This document shows positions 54,783-63,268 of a stretch of 64,000 nt of DNA, in pieces. How positions within the stretch are numbered: position 1 is the first letter of the stretch; every line of letters starts with the position of its first letter. Below the pieces are notes generated by a model. The model did no database searches. It was not told the DNA's origin and was given only the letters and a program-made list of their open reading frames with translations. This stretch comes from Cytophagales bacterium (GTDB lineage Bacteria; Pseudomonadota; Gammaproteobacteria; Burkholderiales; Burkholderiaceae_C): contig JASGCK010000006.1 in assembly GCA_030054145.1 (NCBI GenBank), positions 124,001 through 188,000 on the forward strand. Reading direction: 5' to 3'. Position numbers and translations under genes: made by a program.

Positions 54783-55976
54783 ATGAAAAATATCAAAAAT
54801 ATCAAGCTAATAGCATTTTGGGCGCTTACGTGTTTCGCAACACAAAGTATGGCGGCTTTTGAATTTAAATCGGACGAGGAGAAATACCAAGCCGATCAAA
54901 CCGTTCAATTCAAAATCGAGCGCGATGAAGTCACTTCTACTTGTGGTTTAGAAATTAAATATGGCGATGGCTACTCAAAGATATTTAAATTTGAGGCTGG
55001 TAAAAAGACAATGATCGAGACTTACGTCTATAAAAACCCAGGTCGCTACAAAGTGGATCTTGACGGCAAAACGATTTTTAGAGGTCTTGGAACGACCTTT
55101 TCCTGCGTGGGGCCGATTCAAAATCGGATTGTGTCAGTTGAGCCAAGTGTGCCAAGTGCAGCCATTGCCGCGAAGATGGTTACAGCGCCTAGTGCTGTGC
55201 CTACACCTGTTATAGCGCCAACGCCCGCAGTTGTGGCTACCACAACGGCTTCCAACGAGGCGGCACAAGTATTTGCCCATCGCCGTGCCTTGGTGATTGG
55301 CAACGACTCCTACAAGACGATTAACAAATTAGAAAACGCCAGAGCAGATGCTAGAGCGATTGCTGAGAATCTGGCGGCGGTTGGGTATCAGGTCACCATG
55401 CGATTGGATGTCACAGAAAAAGAAATGAAGGCGGTCCTCAGAAATTTCTCTAGTCAAATTGAAGGTGGCGATGAAGTATTTTTCTTTTTTGCAGGACACG
55501 GTGTTCAGCTTGGTGCTGCCAACTACTTATTACCAACTGACATAGCGGGCGATAACGAAGCACAAGTCAAAGACGAATCGATTCAGCTGCAAAGAATTCT
55601 TGACGAGATGGCAGAGCGCAAAGCAAAGTTCACGCTGGCGATGATTGATGCTTGTAGAGACAACCCATTTAAATCGTCTGGACGAGCCATTGGTGGTCGA
55701 GGACTAGCGCCTACCACGGCAGCGACAGGTCAAATGATTATCTTTTCTGCGGGATCGGGGCAACAAGCGCTTGACAAACTAGGAAATGATGACCGGGAGA
55801 AAAACGGATTATTCACCCGTGTATTCATTAAAGAAATGCAAAAGTCAGGGCAACCAGTTGATCGTGTTGTCAAAAATGTCCGCGCTCAAGTTGTCCAGTT
55901 GGCTAAGTCGGTTGGGCATGATCAAGTGCCATCAATTTATGATCAAGTGATTGGTGATTTTTATTTCAAAAAGTAA
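54783..55976 (+). CDS. exported caspase-family (C14) peptidase
   Basis: A 397-residue protein. A signal peptide (residues 1-24, ending MAA) leads to a beta-rich N-terminal domain with Cys residues, an Ala/Pro/Thr linker near residues 118-165, and a caspase-fold domain (HRRALVIGNDSYK). The catalytic His is at about 239 (FFFFAGHGV) and Cys at about 291 (MIDACRDNPF). It should cleave after basic residues like metacaspases and act outside the cytoplasm. It begins at the ATG at 54783. Confidence 0.88.
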   Translation: MKNIKNIKLIAFWALTCFATQSMAAFEFKSDEEKYQADQTVQFKIERDEVTSTCGLEIKYGDGYSKIFKFEAGKKTMIETYVYKNPGRYKVDLDGKTIFRGLGTTFSCVGPIQNRIVSVEPSVPSAAIAAKMVTAPSAVPTPVIAPTPAVVATTTASNEAAQVFAHRRALVIGNDSYKTINKLENARADARAIAENLAAVGYQVTMRLDVTEKEMKAVLRNFSSQIEGGDEVFFFFAGHGVQLGAANYLLPTDIAGDNEAQVKDESIQLQRILDEMAERKAKFTLAMIDACRDNPFKSSGRAIGGRGLAPTTAATGQMIIFSAGSGQQALDKLGNDDREKNGLFTRVFIKEMQKSGQPVDRVVKNVRAQVVQLAKSVGHDQVPSIYDQVIGDFYFKK

Positions 55977-55990
55977 CCTGATTTAGCGGC

Positions 55991-57652
55991 TTAAAACCCA
56001 ACCGCCTGTCCATCGCGCCGTGGGTCGCTGGCGACTTGGTAGCCTTCAATTTTGGGATCACCCATGCGCCAAATGAATTGTCCTGCGCCAAAGTCTTGGT
56101 AGCTGTCGTTGATGACGGCGGTTTGATGACCTAAATCTTTTAGACCTTGAACGGTGCTTGCATTCATGCTGGCTTCGACGTTGATTTCCAGCCCCGCATT
56201 CAATCGCCAACGCGGCGCATCGCAGGCAGCTTGTGGGTTTTGCCCATAGTCCAGCATGCGAATCAGTGTTTGAATATGACCTTGCGGCTGCATATTTGCG
56301 CCCATCACGCCAAAGCTCATCACGGGATCTAGGATGCCATTGACCTTCTTGGTTAAGAACGCAGGAATGATGGTGTGAAACGGACGCTTGCGCGGCGCGA
56401 CGCAGTTTTCGCTGGCAGGATTTAAATGAAATCCATGCCCCCGATTTTGCAGGCTGATACCAAAATTGGGCTCCACGCAGCCCGAGCCAAATCCCATGTA
56501 ATTGCTTTGGATGAAGCTGACCATCATGCCGTCCTCGTCAGCGGTGGTGAGGTAAACCGTGCCGCCGCGAACGGGGTTGCCTGCACCAAAGCTTTGTGCG
56601 CGTTTCGCATCAATCAATTTGGCGCGACCTTGTAAATAGGCGCTGTCCAGCAATTGTTCGCTTGTAACCCGCATGGCGCTTGGCTCGGCGACATATCGGT
56701 AGATGTCGGCGAAGGCTAGTTTCATGGCTTCGATTTGCAAATGCGTGCTCGCTACACTGTCTACAGGAAAGCTTGCGAGGTCAAAATGTTTGAGTATCCC
56801 AAGCGCCACCAAAGCGGCAAGGCCTTGGCCGTTGGGCGGGATTTCGTGCAGGTGATAGCCACCATATTCCTGTGAAATGGGCGTGACCCACTCGGGCTTG
56901 AAATGCGCCAAATCCGCCAACGTCATTGCGCCGCCTTGCGCCTTTGAGAACGCCACCAGCGCCTCAGCCATTGCTCCTTGATAGAACGATTCGCCCTTTG
57001 ACTCCGCAATGGAGCGCAAACCACGCGCCGCTGCTTTGAACTGAAATAGCTCACCCACGTTGGGCGCACGTCCCCAAGGCAGGAAAGCCTTATTCCATGA
57101 GCCTTGCGAGATCGAATGGGCGCCCAGCTCTGGCGCTGCCGCAGCCCATTTTTGCTGCACAACCGTAGGGATTAAATAGCCGCGCTCTGCCACATCAATC
57201 GCAGGCTGTAGCAAATCCGCAAACGGTAATTTGCCAAAACGCTCGGACATCGCCATCCAGCCTGCGACTGCGCCTGGCACGGTCACGGAGTCAATCCCGC
57301 GCTTGGGCGGTGTGGTTTGCGCTTGGCCATATTTGCGTTTGAAGTACGCCGCATCCCACGCCGCAGGTGCCCTGCCCGAAGCGTTCAGCCCGTGCAGTGC
57401 TTTTGTCTTTGGATCCCACAAAATGCAAAACGCATCCGAGCCAAGGCCGTTACTAACGGGCTCGGTGATGGTGAGCATGGCGGCACTTGCAATCGCAGCA
57501 TCCACGGCATTGCCGCCCCGCATCATCATGTGCAGGCCGGCCTGCGCGGCAAGTGGGTGCGAGGTGGCAACCGCATGACGCGCAAACAGTGGTAAGCGCG
57601 GCGTGGCGTAGGGGTTGATGGGGTTAAATGTTTTCATAAAGGTGTTTGTCAT
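55991..57652 (-). CDS. ggt: gamma-glutamyltransferase family protein
   Basis: Ntn hydrolase proenzyme of 553 residues that acts on glutathione or related amides. The large subunit has GGNAVDAAIASAAML and LGSDAFCI; the self-cleavage region is GGTVYLTTADEDG with a Thr as likely nucleophile. There is no clear signal peptide, so it may be cytoplasmic. Its start overlaps the stop of the TPR glycosyltransferase by 4 bases. Confidence 0.92.
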   Translation of the reverse strand: MTNTFMKTFNPINPYATPRLPLFARHAVATSHPLAAQAGLHMMMRGGNAVDAAIASAAMLTITEPVSNGLGSDAFCILWDPKTKALHGLNASGRAPAAWDAAYFKRKYGQAQTTPPKRGIDSVTVPGAVAGWMAMSERFGKLPFADLLQPAIDVAERGYLIPTVVQQKWAAAAPELGAHSISQGSWNKAFLPWGRAPNVGELFQFKAAARGLRSIAESKGESFYQGAMAEALVAFSKAQGGAMTLADLAHFKPEWVTPISQEYGGYHLHEIPPNGQGLAALVALGILKHFDLASFPVDSVASTHLQIEAMKLAFADIYRYVAEPSAMRVTSEQLLDSAYLQGRAKLIDAKRAQSFGAGNPVRGGTVYLTTADEDGMMVSFIQSNYMGFGSGCVEPNFGISLQNRGHGFHLNPASENCVAPRKRPFHTIIPAFLTKKVNGILDPVMSFGVMGANMQPQGHIQTLIRMLDYGQNPQAACDAPRWRLNAGLEINVEASMNASTVQGLKDLGHQTAVINDSYQDFGAGQFIWRMGDPKIEGYQVASDPRRDGQAVGF

Positions 57653-59016
57653 GGTGCGGCTAAAGCGCTCGTAACCGCTTGTATCACACTATCCCAGTCG
57701 CCAAAGCGGGGTTGGCGAAATAAGCGCACGCTGGGATACCAAGGGCTGTCAGTTCGATCAATCAACCAGCGCCAGCAGCCGTCGTAGCGCGACAAAATCC
57801 ACGTAGGTTTGCCCATGGCGGCGGCGAGATGGGCAACGCCTGTATCGCAGCTAATGACAAGGTCTAAATTGGCAATCAAGGCGGCGGTGTCTGCCCAATC
57901 GTTCAGTTCGGCGGTCAAATCAAGTAGCTCGGGACCCGCCCATTGTTCTTCTGCGAGTTCGCCAATTTGCGCTGCGGACGCGCCTTTTTGTAAGCTCACA
58001 AATTGCGCATTTTTTCTGCAAGCATTTTTAAGATGCGAAAAATGTCGCAGGTGGAGCGAGCGCTCCAAATCAGCACCTGTTTGCGGATTGCCAGCCCAAG
58101 TCAAACCAATGCGTATGGTGCTGGGCATAGCTTTTTTGAGACGATTTTTCCAACGCTTGACCTCGTTTGTATCTGCTTTGATATAAGGAGGAGCAGGGGG
58201 GAGTTTGTCTAGTGAAGTAATACCGCACACCATAGGCAAACTCATGATTGAGCAGTGGTAATCGGCATTTGGAAGAGCCATCCCGTCGATCATGGGAATG
58301 AGCTCGAAATCTTCAAAGCTTTGCTGGTAGAGGCGATACAGCGGTTTTGGCGCAGCAATGCTGACTCGTGCGCTCAAATGACGCAGTTGATGGGCAAAGC
58401 GGGTGAATTGAATTGCGTCACCAAATCCGCCTTCGGGCCAAATGACGAATGATTGATTGTGAATGGGATCGCCAAGCTGCCACGTCGTGTGCGGTGTGTT
58501 CGCCGTTTGGTTCAGCAAAGCAGGGGTTTTCCAGCGCCACTCGTGTTTTTTCCAGCCTAAGTCGTAGTCACCCATGTGCAGGCGGCAAGTGCTTTCATTC
58601 CAGTGCGCATCGACCAGTAGCGGATCCAGCTCAGTGGCACGCACGTAGTCAGCGAGCGCTAAATCGTATTGATGTAAAGCGCGAAACACATTGCCGCGAT
58701 TGGAGTAGGCAAGGGCCAAATTGGGGTCAAGCGCCAAGCATTGGTTCAAGTAAGCCAAGGCTTCTTGGTTGCGGTGCAAGCTGTGCAGCACCACGCCTTT
58801 GTTGCAAAGTGCTTGTGGATAATGAGGATTGATGGCTAAGGCTTGATCAAAACTGGCAAGTGCCTCATCTTTGCAGCCCATGTCATCCAGTGAATTGCCA
58901 CGGTTATTCCACGCAGCGGCGTTGTTTGGTTCTTGCCCCAAGTATTGATCGTAGAGTTCAATCGCCTGCGCAGGCTTTCCAGATTGGGCTAAAGTATTGG
59001 CTTCAGTTAGCAACAT
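57649..59016 (-). CDS. TPR protein with glycosyltransferase-type C-terminus
   Basis: A 455-residue protein. The N-terminal 170 residues hold four or five TPR units (NAAAWNNRGNSLDDMGCKDE; LALAYSNRGNVFRALHQYDL). The C-terminal part is like heptosyltransferases (DLVISCDTGVAHLAAAMGKP), where TPR proteins of this type sometimes glycosylate proteins. The substrate is unknown. Longer frames run to 59184, but the ATG at 59016 leaves room for the promoter of the divergent gene. Confidence 0.82.
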   Translation of the reverse strand: MLLTEANTLAQSGKPAQAIELYDQYLGQEPNNAAAWNNRGNSLDDMGCKDEALASFDQALAINPHYPQALCNKGVVLHSLHRNQEALAYLNQCLALDPNLALAYSNRGNVFRALHQYDLALADYVRATELDPLLVDAHWNESTCRLHMGDYDLGWKKHEWRWKTPALLNQTANTPHTTWQLGDPIHNQSFVIWPEGGFGDAIQFTRFAHQLRHLSARVSIAAPKPLYRLYQQSFEDFELIPMIDGMALPNADYHCSIMSLPMVCGITSLDKLPPAPPYIKADTNEVKRWKNRLKKAMPSTIRIGLTWAGNPQTGADLERSLHLRHFSHLKNACRKNAQFVSLQKGASAAQIGELAEEQWAGPELLDLTAELNDWADTAALIANLDLVISCDTGVAHLAAAMGKPTWILSRYDGCWRWLIDRTDSPWYPSVRLFRQPRFGDWDSVIQAVTSALAAP

Positions 59017-59043
59017 GGTAGATAAAAATGAGGAGACAAATAA

Positions 59044-60558
59044 ATGCACAAAATTTCTAAGCGCGTCATTATGACGGCATGGTTGCTGGGGCTGACGGTG
59101 CCGTGTGCCAGTCAACCTGCCAAGCTTGCCAATGATCCCTTGGCTAGGATTCAAAACGTCGTGGTGATCTATGCCGAGAACCACAGCTTTGACAATATGT
59201 ATGGCTTATTCCCAGGCGCGAATGGCATTCACAAAGCCACGCCCGAGCAATACACGCAGTTAGACCACGACGGCACACCGCTCAAAGAGTTAGTGGTGTT
59301 TGACCACGATGGCAAGCCCGATGCGAGTTATCCACGAATGCCCAATCGTCCATTTCGCATTGATGCGCCCCCCGTCAATCGCCCGCCAAGCCAGATGGTA
59401 CATAGCCCCATTCACGCCTTCTATCACAACCAAGAGCAAATTAACGGCGGTCAAAACAACCTGTTTGCCGCCATGTCCAACGTTGGCGGTTGGACGATGG
59501 GGCATTACGACGGTAGCCAATTTGCCTTGTGGCAATGGGCGAAGGATTACACGCTTGCCGATCATTTTTTTATGGGCGCGTTTGGCGGTTCATTTTTAAA
59601 TCACCACTATTTGATTTGCGCTTGTGCCCCGAAATTTGAGAACGCACCAGCTTCCATGCGCGTGAGCCTAGATGCCAATGGCAAACTACTCAAACGCTCC
59701 GAGTCGGGTAGCGCAGCGCAAGCAGCAGTCAAGCTGTACAGCGGCGGTGGCGGGCAAATCAGCCCCGATGGTTACGCTGTCAACACGAGTCAACCACCGT
59801 ATCAACCCAGCGGCATTGCGCCTGCGCAAGGCGGCTCGCTAGACATGGCGAATCCTGCGGGCAACGCCCGCATGGGCTTGCCAGTGCCGCCTCAAACCAC
59901 ACCAACGATTGGCGATGCGTTATCCAACAAAGGTGTGAGCTGGGCATGGTTTGCGGGCGGCTACAACCAAGCGCTAGCCGACGGTAGGCAACCGCCAGAT
60001 AGCAAGCGCCATGTGATCTACACCGCGCACGCGCCATCGCCCAACTTTCAACCCCATCATCAGCCGTTTAATTATTTTGCCAACTTCGCGCCAGGCACCG
60101 CAGCACGTGCGGCGCATTTAAAAGATGGAGCCGACTTCGTGCAAGCCATAGCCAGCGGCACTTTGCCAGCGGTAAGCTTTTATAAACCCGCAGGCATGGA
60201 CACGCAGCATCCCTCCTACACCACCATCATGCGCGGCGATGCGCACATTGCCGAGTTGCTGCAAAAGCTCAAAGCCAGCCCGCAGTGGAAAAATATGCTC
60301 ATCGTAGTGACCTACGACGAAAACGGTGGCTACTGGGATCACGTTGCACCGCCCGCAGGCGCTGGCTGGGGCGACCGCTGGGGACCTGGCACACGCATTC
60401 CCACAATCCTCATTGGCCCTACGGTTAAAAAGGGCTACATTGACTCCACACCTTACGACACCTCGTCCATTTTGAAACTCATCACAAAAAGATTCGGGTT
60501 AGAGCCCTTGGCTGGACTGCGTGCCAAGCCCGGTGATTTGACAAATGCGCTGGAGTGA
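59044..60558 (+). CDS. secreted acid phosphatase/phospholipase C-type phosphoesterase
   Basis: A 504-residue enzyme with a signal peptide and the phosphoesterase motif YAENHSFDNMYGLF near residue 40. Further segments, LADHFFMGAFGGSFLNHHYL and VVTYDENGGYWDHVAPP, give the usual metal and phosphate ligands. It resembles the acid phosphatase/phospholipase C family and probably releases phosphate or lipid head groups in the periplasm. The start ATG lies 27 bases from the divergent gene. Confidence 0.88.
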   Translation: MHKISKRVIMTAWLLGLTVPCASQPAKLANDPLARIQNVVVIYAENHSFDNMYGLFPGANGIHKATPEQYTQLDHDGTPLKELVVFDHDGKPDASYPRMPNRPFRIDAPPVNRPPSQMVHSPIHAFYHNQEQINGGQNNLFAAMSNVGGWTMGHYDGSQFALWQWAKDYTLADHFFMGAFGGSFLNHHYLICACAPKFENAPASMRVSLDANGKLLKRSESGSAAQAAVKLYSGGGGQISPDGYAVNTSQPPYQPSGIAPAQGGSLDMANPAGNARMGLPVPPQTTPTIGDALSNKGVSWAWFAGGYNQALADGRQPPDSKRHVIYTAHAPSPNFQPHHQPFNYFANFAPGTAARAAHLKDGADFVQAIASGTLPAVSFYKPAGMDTQHPSYTTIMRGDAHIAELLQKLKASPQWKNMLIVVTYDENGGYWDHVAPPAGAGWGDRWGPGTRIPTILIGPTVKKGYIDSTPYDTSSILKLITKRFGLEPLAGLRAKPGDLTNALE

Positions 60559-60594
60559 GACCACGAACAAGGCACGACTGAGGCACAACAGATT

Positions 60595-60634
60595 GCGGGC
60601 AAAGATGAATGCGCCAAAGCCATTCATCGCCCGC
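60595..60634. terminator. hairpin between convergent genes
   Basis: GCGGGC, then GATGAATG, a 9-base loop, CATTCATC and GCCCGC: nested inverted repeats, without a T run. It could stop transcription from both sides. Confidence 0.5.
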
Positions 60635-60647
60635 TGCGCAAAACAAC

Positions 60648-61148
60648 TTATCGCTGCTTAATCGTCATCTGATCCTTGCCAATCGTCACATCAAACTTCG
60701 ACAAAAAATTCTGCCCAAGCAAAGCCGTGGGAGGCTCGCCCTTGGCATCATGCCCCGTCAAGCCAACACCGACGCGGATACTGGAAATAAACATCGAGCC
60801 CACAGACACTTCTGCACTAGGCGCAATATAGCCAGCGCGGCTTCCATTCGCAGTGTGGAACGTCGTCGGCTCCCCCGTGCTTAGCCCTACGTTTTTCGCA
60901 AACGATTCACTCACAGCGACCAGCGATGCGCCCGTATCAACCAAAAACCGAACCCGCGCACCATTGATTGCGCCATCCGCATAAAAGTGACCATCCCGCG
61001 AGCGTTCAATCACCAGATCGCCCGTGCTAGTTATCACCTGCGGCTTGGGTTTCATGAAATGGTTAAAGCCAAAATACACCCCCACCATGAGTGCCAGCCA
61101 AAAAGTCACCACGCCCAAAGGGGCTAGGCGGTTGAATGTGGAGACCAT
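60648..61148 (-). CDS. retropepsin-like aspartic protease (TIGR02281 type)
   Basis: A 166-residue membrane-anchored protein. A transmembrane helix occupies residues 12-31 (VVTFWLALMVGVYFGFNHF); the catalytic motif is LVDTGASLVAV and a second loop follows at GRSRAGYIAP-type sequence. It is a single-domain clan AA protease that should work as a dimer outside the cytoplasm. It begins 2 bases after a 42-codon ORF. Its first 45 codons are part of an exact duplication (61012-61185). Confidence 0.82.
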   Translation of the reverse strand: MVSTFNRLAPLGVVTFWLALMVGVYFGFNHFMKPKPQVITSTGDLVIERSRDGHFYADGAINGARVRFLVDTGASLVAVSESFAKNVGLSTGEPTTFHTANGSRAGYIAPSAEVSVGSMFISSIRVGVGLTGHDAKGEPPTALLGQNFLSKFDVTIGKDQMTIKQR

Positions 61149-61185
61149 GCTTATTCCAACTCATTTCTTCTAATTGCATGACCGC
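61012..61185. repeat. 174-bp perfect direct duplication, copy A
   Basis: This stretch, covering the 5' end of the protease gene and 37 bases upstream of it, recurs without a mismatch at 62899-63072. The boundaries are sharp on both sides. The exact identity means a recent event. Confidence 0.95.
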
Positions 61186-61279
61186 TGCCGCGCAGCACAA
61201 GCCCGCACTTTAAGCTCGCCCAGCAGCCCCAGTCGGTGTAGCCTTTGAGTGGGGTGGTTGGGCTGATGGGTGCGTTCAT
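61151..61279 (-). CDS. possible 42-residue ORF upstream of the protease gene
   Basis: From ATG at 61279 to TAA at 61151-61153. Starts MNAPISPTTPLKGYTDWGCW and ends GSGHAIRRNELE. It overlaps the RhuM remnant stop as ATGA and ends 2 bases before the protease ATG, so it would be translationally coupled. I recognise no family; the tail lies within the duplicated block. Confidence 0.3.
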   Translation of the reverse strand: MNAPISPTTPLKGYTDWGCWASLKCGLVLRGSGHAIRRNELE

Positions 61280-61356
61280 ATGCACTTAGCTGTATGTGTG
61301 ATGAAGACTAGGAATTCGGCTGTACTGTTGCGGCTTTGGAGGGATGAGCCAGACAT
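61276..61356 (-). pseudogene. RhuM N-terminal remnant (26 codons)
   Basis: From ATG at 61356 the frame reads SLQSRNSTAEFLVFITHTA and stops. RNSTAEFL is shared with the RhuM remnant at 63038-63259 (LRNSTAEFLLFTSQA). Everything after the first 20 residues of the domain is lost. It starts 2 bases after the DUF4268 stop. Confidence 0.65.
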
Positions 61357-61358
61357 CA

Positions 61359-62321
61359 TTAATTTTTTTCAGTTTCAGTTTCAATAACCAGCGGCAACAT
61401 CACATCTTGCCAAACCTTCTTGAAAAGCAGTAATTGAGTAATTAACCATTCGCGATGTGATGCAAGCGCAAAGTCATCATCAGAAATGCTTCCCGTTTTT
61501 CGTACACATATCCGACTTGCTTGCTTTTCATCCAAGCGTTCCCAAATTAAGGCAGTGCCAAACGCTTGTTCGATTTGAAGTTGATTTTGTTTCAATAAAT
61601 CGAAGCGTCGTTTGTTATCGTCTTTGTTGCCAACATCAAGATAAATTTCTGCTGTCAGTTGCTCCCCCGCCCCAAACCAACATGAAATTTTGACTCCTCT
61701 GAAACCACTGGTAAAGGAATACCAGCTCTGAGGTTGCCCAAGTTTGGCGTTGGTGAATCGATATTTGTCCCGTAACTCATCAATCAATCCTTGGAAAAAA
61801 ACCTGATACGCCCGACTTCGACTGGACACTTCAGTTGATCGTGAATTTTTCGACTCTTTAGCCCAGTCGTTAGGTTGCGCTACAGTTCTAAATTGAAATA
61901 CAGGTTTTGAATCATCAATACGAAAAGCATTCAACTCCAATCCAAATACAAGCGTATTTTCATCGGTGTGTTCGTTAATCCAGTCAATTGCTTGGCGATG
62001 CTCTTCTCGAATTTTCTCGGCTATCCATACAAGCACGCCCGCATCCTTGCCGCCAGCGTAGGTGAGTAACTTCCCTAAGTGATCGTGATTCGATTGTCCA
62101 AATTGATTTTCGATAACGACATTGCGATTGGTAGATGTTTCTTTGGCTAAGACATCTAAATAAAACCCTCCAACATCTACTTCTCGACCTAACACCTCCA
62201 AATCAAGACCTAATGCAGCAGAAAGCTCGCCAATGTTTTCACAAAGCCAAGGCGTGAAATCTTTTTCCTCATGTGCCCACAGTTCACGCACATTGACCGT
62301 TTTCAATTGACCAAATTTCAT
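61359..62321 (-). CDS. DUF4268 protein with PD-(D/E)XK nuclease-like domain
   Basis: A 320-residue protein. The N-terminal half has a nuclease-like core: YLDVLAKE with the Asp and NVVIENQFGQSNHDHL as the Glu-x-Gln/Lys strand, then GVLVWIAEKIREEHRQAI. The C-terminal DUF4268 domain spans about 195-315 (AKLGQPQSWYSFTSGFRGV). Related proteins sit in defence islands; a role in cutting foreign DNA is inferred. The ATG at 62321 with GGGAG before it is 5 bases downstream of the guaA remnant stop. Confidence 0.8.
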   Translation of the reverse strand: MKFGQLKTVNVRELWAHEEKDFTPWLCENIGELSAALGLDLEVLGREVDVGGFYLDVLAKETSTNRNVVIENQFGQSNHDHLGKLLTYAGGKDAGVLVWIAEKIREEHRQAIDWINEHTDENTLVFGLELNAFRIDDSKPVFQFRTVAQPNDWAKESKNSRSTEVSSRSRAYQVFFQGLIDELRDKYRFTNAKLGQPQSWYSFTSGFRGVKISCWFGAGEQLTAEIYLDVGNKDDNKRRFDLLKQNQLQIEQAFGTALIWERLDEKQASRICVRKTGSISDDDFALASHREWLITQLLLFKKVWQDVMLPLVIETETEKN

Positions 62322-62325
62322 ACTC

Positions 62326-62400
62326 TCACTCCCATTCAATAGTTGCAGGCGGTTTAAAGGCAGCATCATACGTCACGCGATTAATCCCGCGCACTTCGTT
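62326..62400 (-). pseudogene. guaA: 3'-terminal 25-codon remnant of guaA
   Basis: Minus-strand frame reads [18 protein letters not shown] then TGA, preceded by NEVRGI, the unmistakable C-terminus of GMP synthase (E. coli [18 protein letters not shown]). The remainder of guaA is absent and the sequence before it is unrelated. The 3' end of guaA is a known integration site for genomic islands, so this may be a displaced attachment end; otherwise it is a deletion scar. Confidence 0.8.
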
Positions 62401-62440
62401 GCCAAACATGGTGCGCGCGCAGGCTCACCATGTTTAACGC

Positions 62441-62590
62441 ATGAGCCGCAAGGGCAATTGCTGGGACAACGCGGTGGCTGAGAGTTTCTTTGCAAGCCTG
62501 TAGAAGCAAGCTATTTATGGCACACGGCTAATGACACGTGAGCAAGCCCGTCAGGTCGTCTTTGCATACATCGACATTTTTTGCACCCCC
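62441..62590 (+). mobile_element. IS3-family transposase remnant
   Basis: Plus-strand frame MSRKGNCWDNAVAESFFASL, then a TAG, then KQAIYGTRLMTREQARQVVF: the region around the last catalytic Glu of an IS3-type OrfB, with a premature stop. Both ends of the gene and the terminal repeats are missing. Confidence 0.85.
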
Positions 62591-62618
62591 TCGGCTTTGG
62601 CTTAGGCGGGTGCTTTTT
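62583..62618 (+). terminator. hairpin with T run after the transposase scrap
   Basis: GCACCC and GGGTGC pair across 19 bases, then TTTTT. Confidence 0.55.
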
Positions 62619-62665
62619 ATGCAAAAGGTTTTGGCAAACGCTCTCAATAAAATAAAATTCAGGTC

Positions 62666-62857
62666 ATGAACAATGTTGCGCTTCGCGCTCATCCTCAAGT
62701 AAAGATTCAACGCTCGGCGGTGTGTCAAACGCCTGCGGCACGTGTAGCCTTGCGTCCAGTACCTACCATTTCTGTGCAGGACAAAGCCGTGTTTGGCGCT
62801 TTTGCAAACACGGATCGTTTTTCGCTTGCTGCGTTCAAACAAACTTACGCACACTAA
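62666..62857 (+). CDS. possible 63-residue protein
   Basis: A frame starting MNNVALRAHPQVKIQRSAVC. Basic N-terminal half, then SVQDKAVFGAFANTDRF. No family recognised and no strong ribosome site. It lies among degraded genes, and the opposite strand is also open, so it may be chance. Confidence 0.22.
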   Translation: MNNVALRAHPQVKIQRSAVCQTPAARVALRPVPTISVQDKAVFGAFANTDRFSLAAFKQTYAH

Positions 62858-63035
62858 CGCCGCCCGTTGTAATGGCTTCGTTACCAACGGTACTGAAAAC
62901 CAGATCGCCCGTGCTAGTTATCACCTGCGGCTTGGGTTTCATGAAATGGTTAAAGCCAAAATACACCCCCACCATGAGTGCCAGCCAAAAAGTCACCACG
63001 CCCAAAGGGGCTAGGCGGTTGAATGTGGAGACCAT
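62835..63035 (-). pseudogene. truncated duplicate of the aspartic protease gene
   Basis: The first 45 codons equal those of the gene at 60648-61148 exactly, including the membrane helix. After VITSTGDLV the sequence becomes unrelated and stops 20 codons on. No catalytic motif remains. Confidence 0.9.
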
Positions 63036-63072
63036 GCTTATTCCAACTCATTTCTTCTAATTGCATGACCGC
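62899..63072. repeat. 174-bp perfect direct duplication, copy B
   Basis: Identical to 61012-61185, 1887 bases away in the same orientation. Confidence 0.95.
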
Positions 63073-63259
63073 CCTTCAGTCCCCGCTCAACAGCCGCCGT
63101 AAAGATGTTCTGCCAGTGCTCGTTTACCGTGCGCACGTTCACATCAAACAACTGCACCATCAGCTTTTGACTAAGCCAAACCGCGCCTTCGTCTGCCTGT
63201 GAGGTGAAGAGGAGGAATTCTGCTGTGCTGTTGCGGAGTTGGATGGTTGGTGAGGCCAT
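63038..63259 (-). pseudogene. truncated RhuM gene
   Basis: A 73-residue N-terminal piece: LRNSTAEFLLFTSQADEGAV, WLSQKLMVQLFDVNVRTVNE. It runs into the duplicated block and ends GGHAIRRNELE. RhuM proteins have about 330 residues, so most is missing. It ends 2 bases before the truncated protease. Confidence 0.8.
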
Positions 63260-63268
63260 GTAATAATT

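Noticed and set aside
62528-62887. 119-codon minus-strand frame
   Set aside because: It crosses the IS3 scrap and the terminator antisense, and has no family-like segment.
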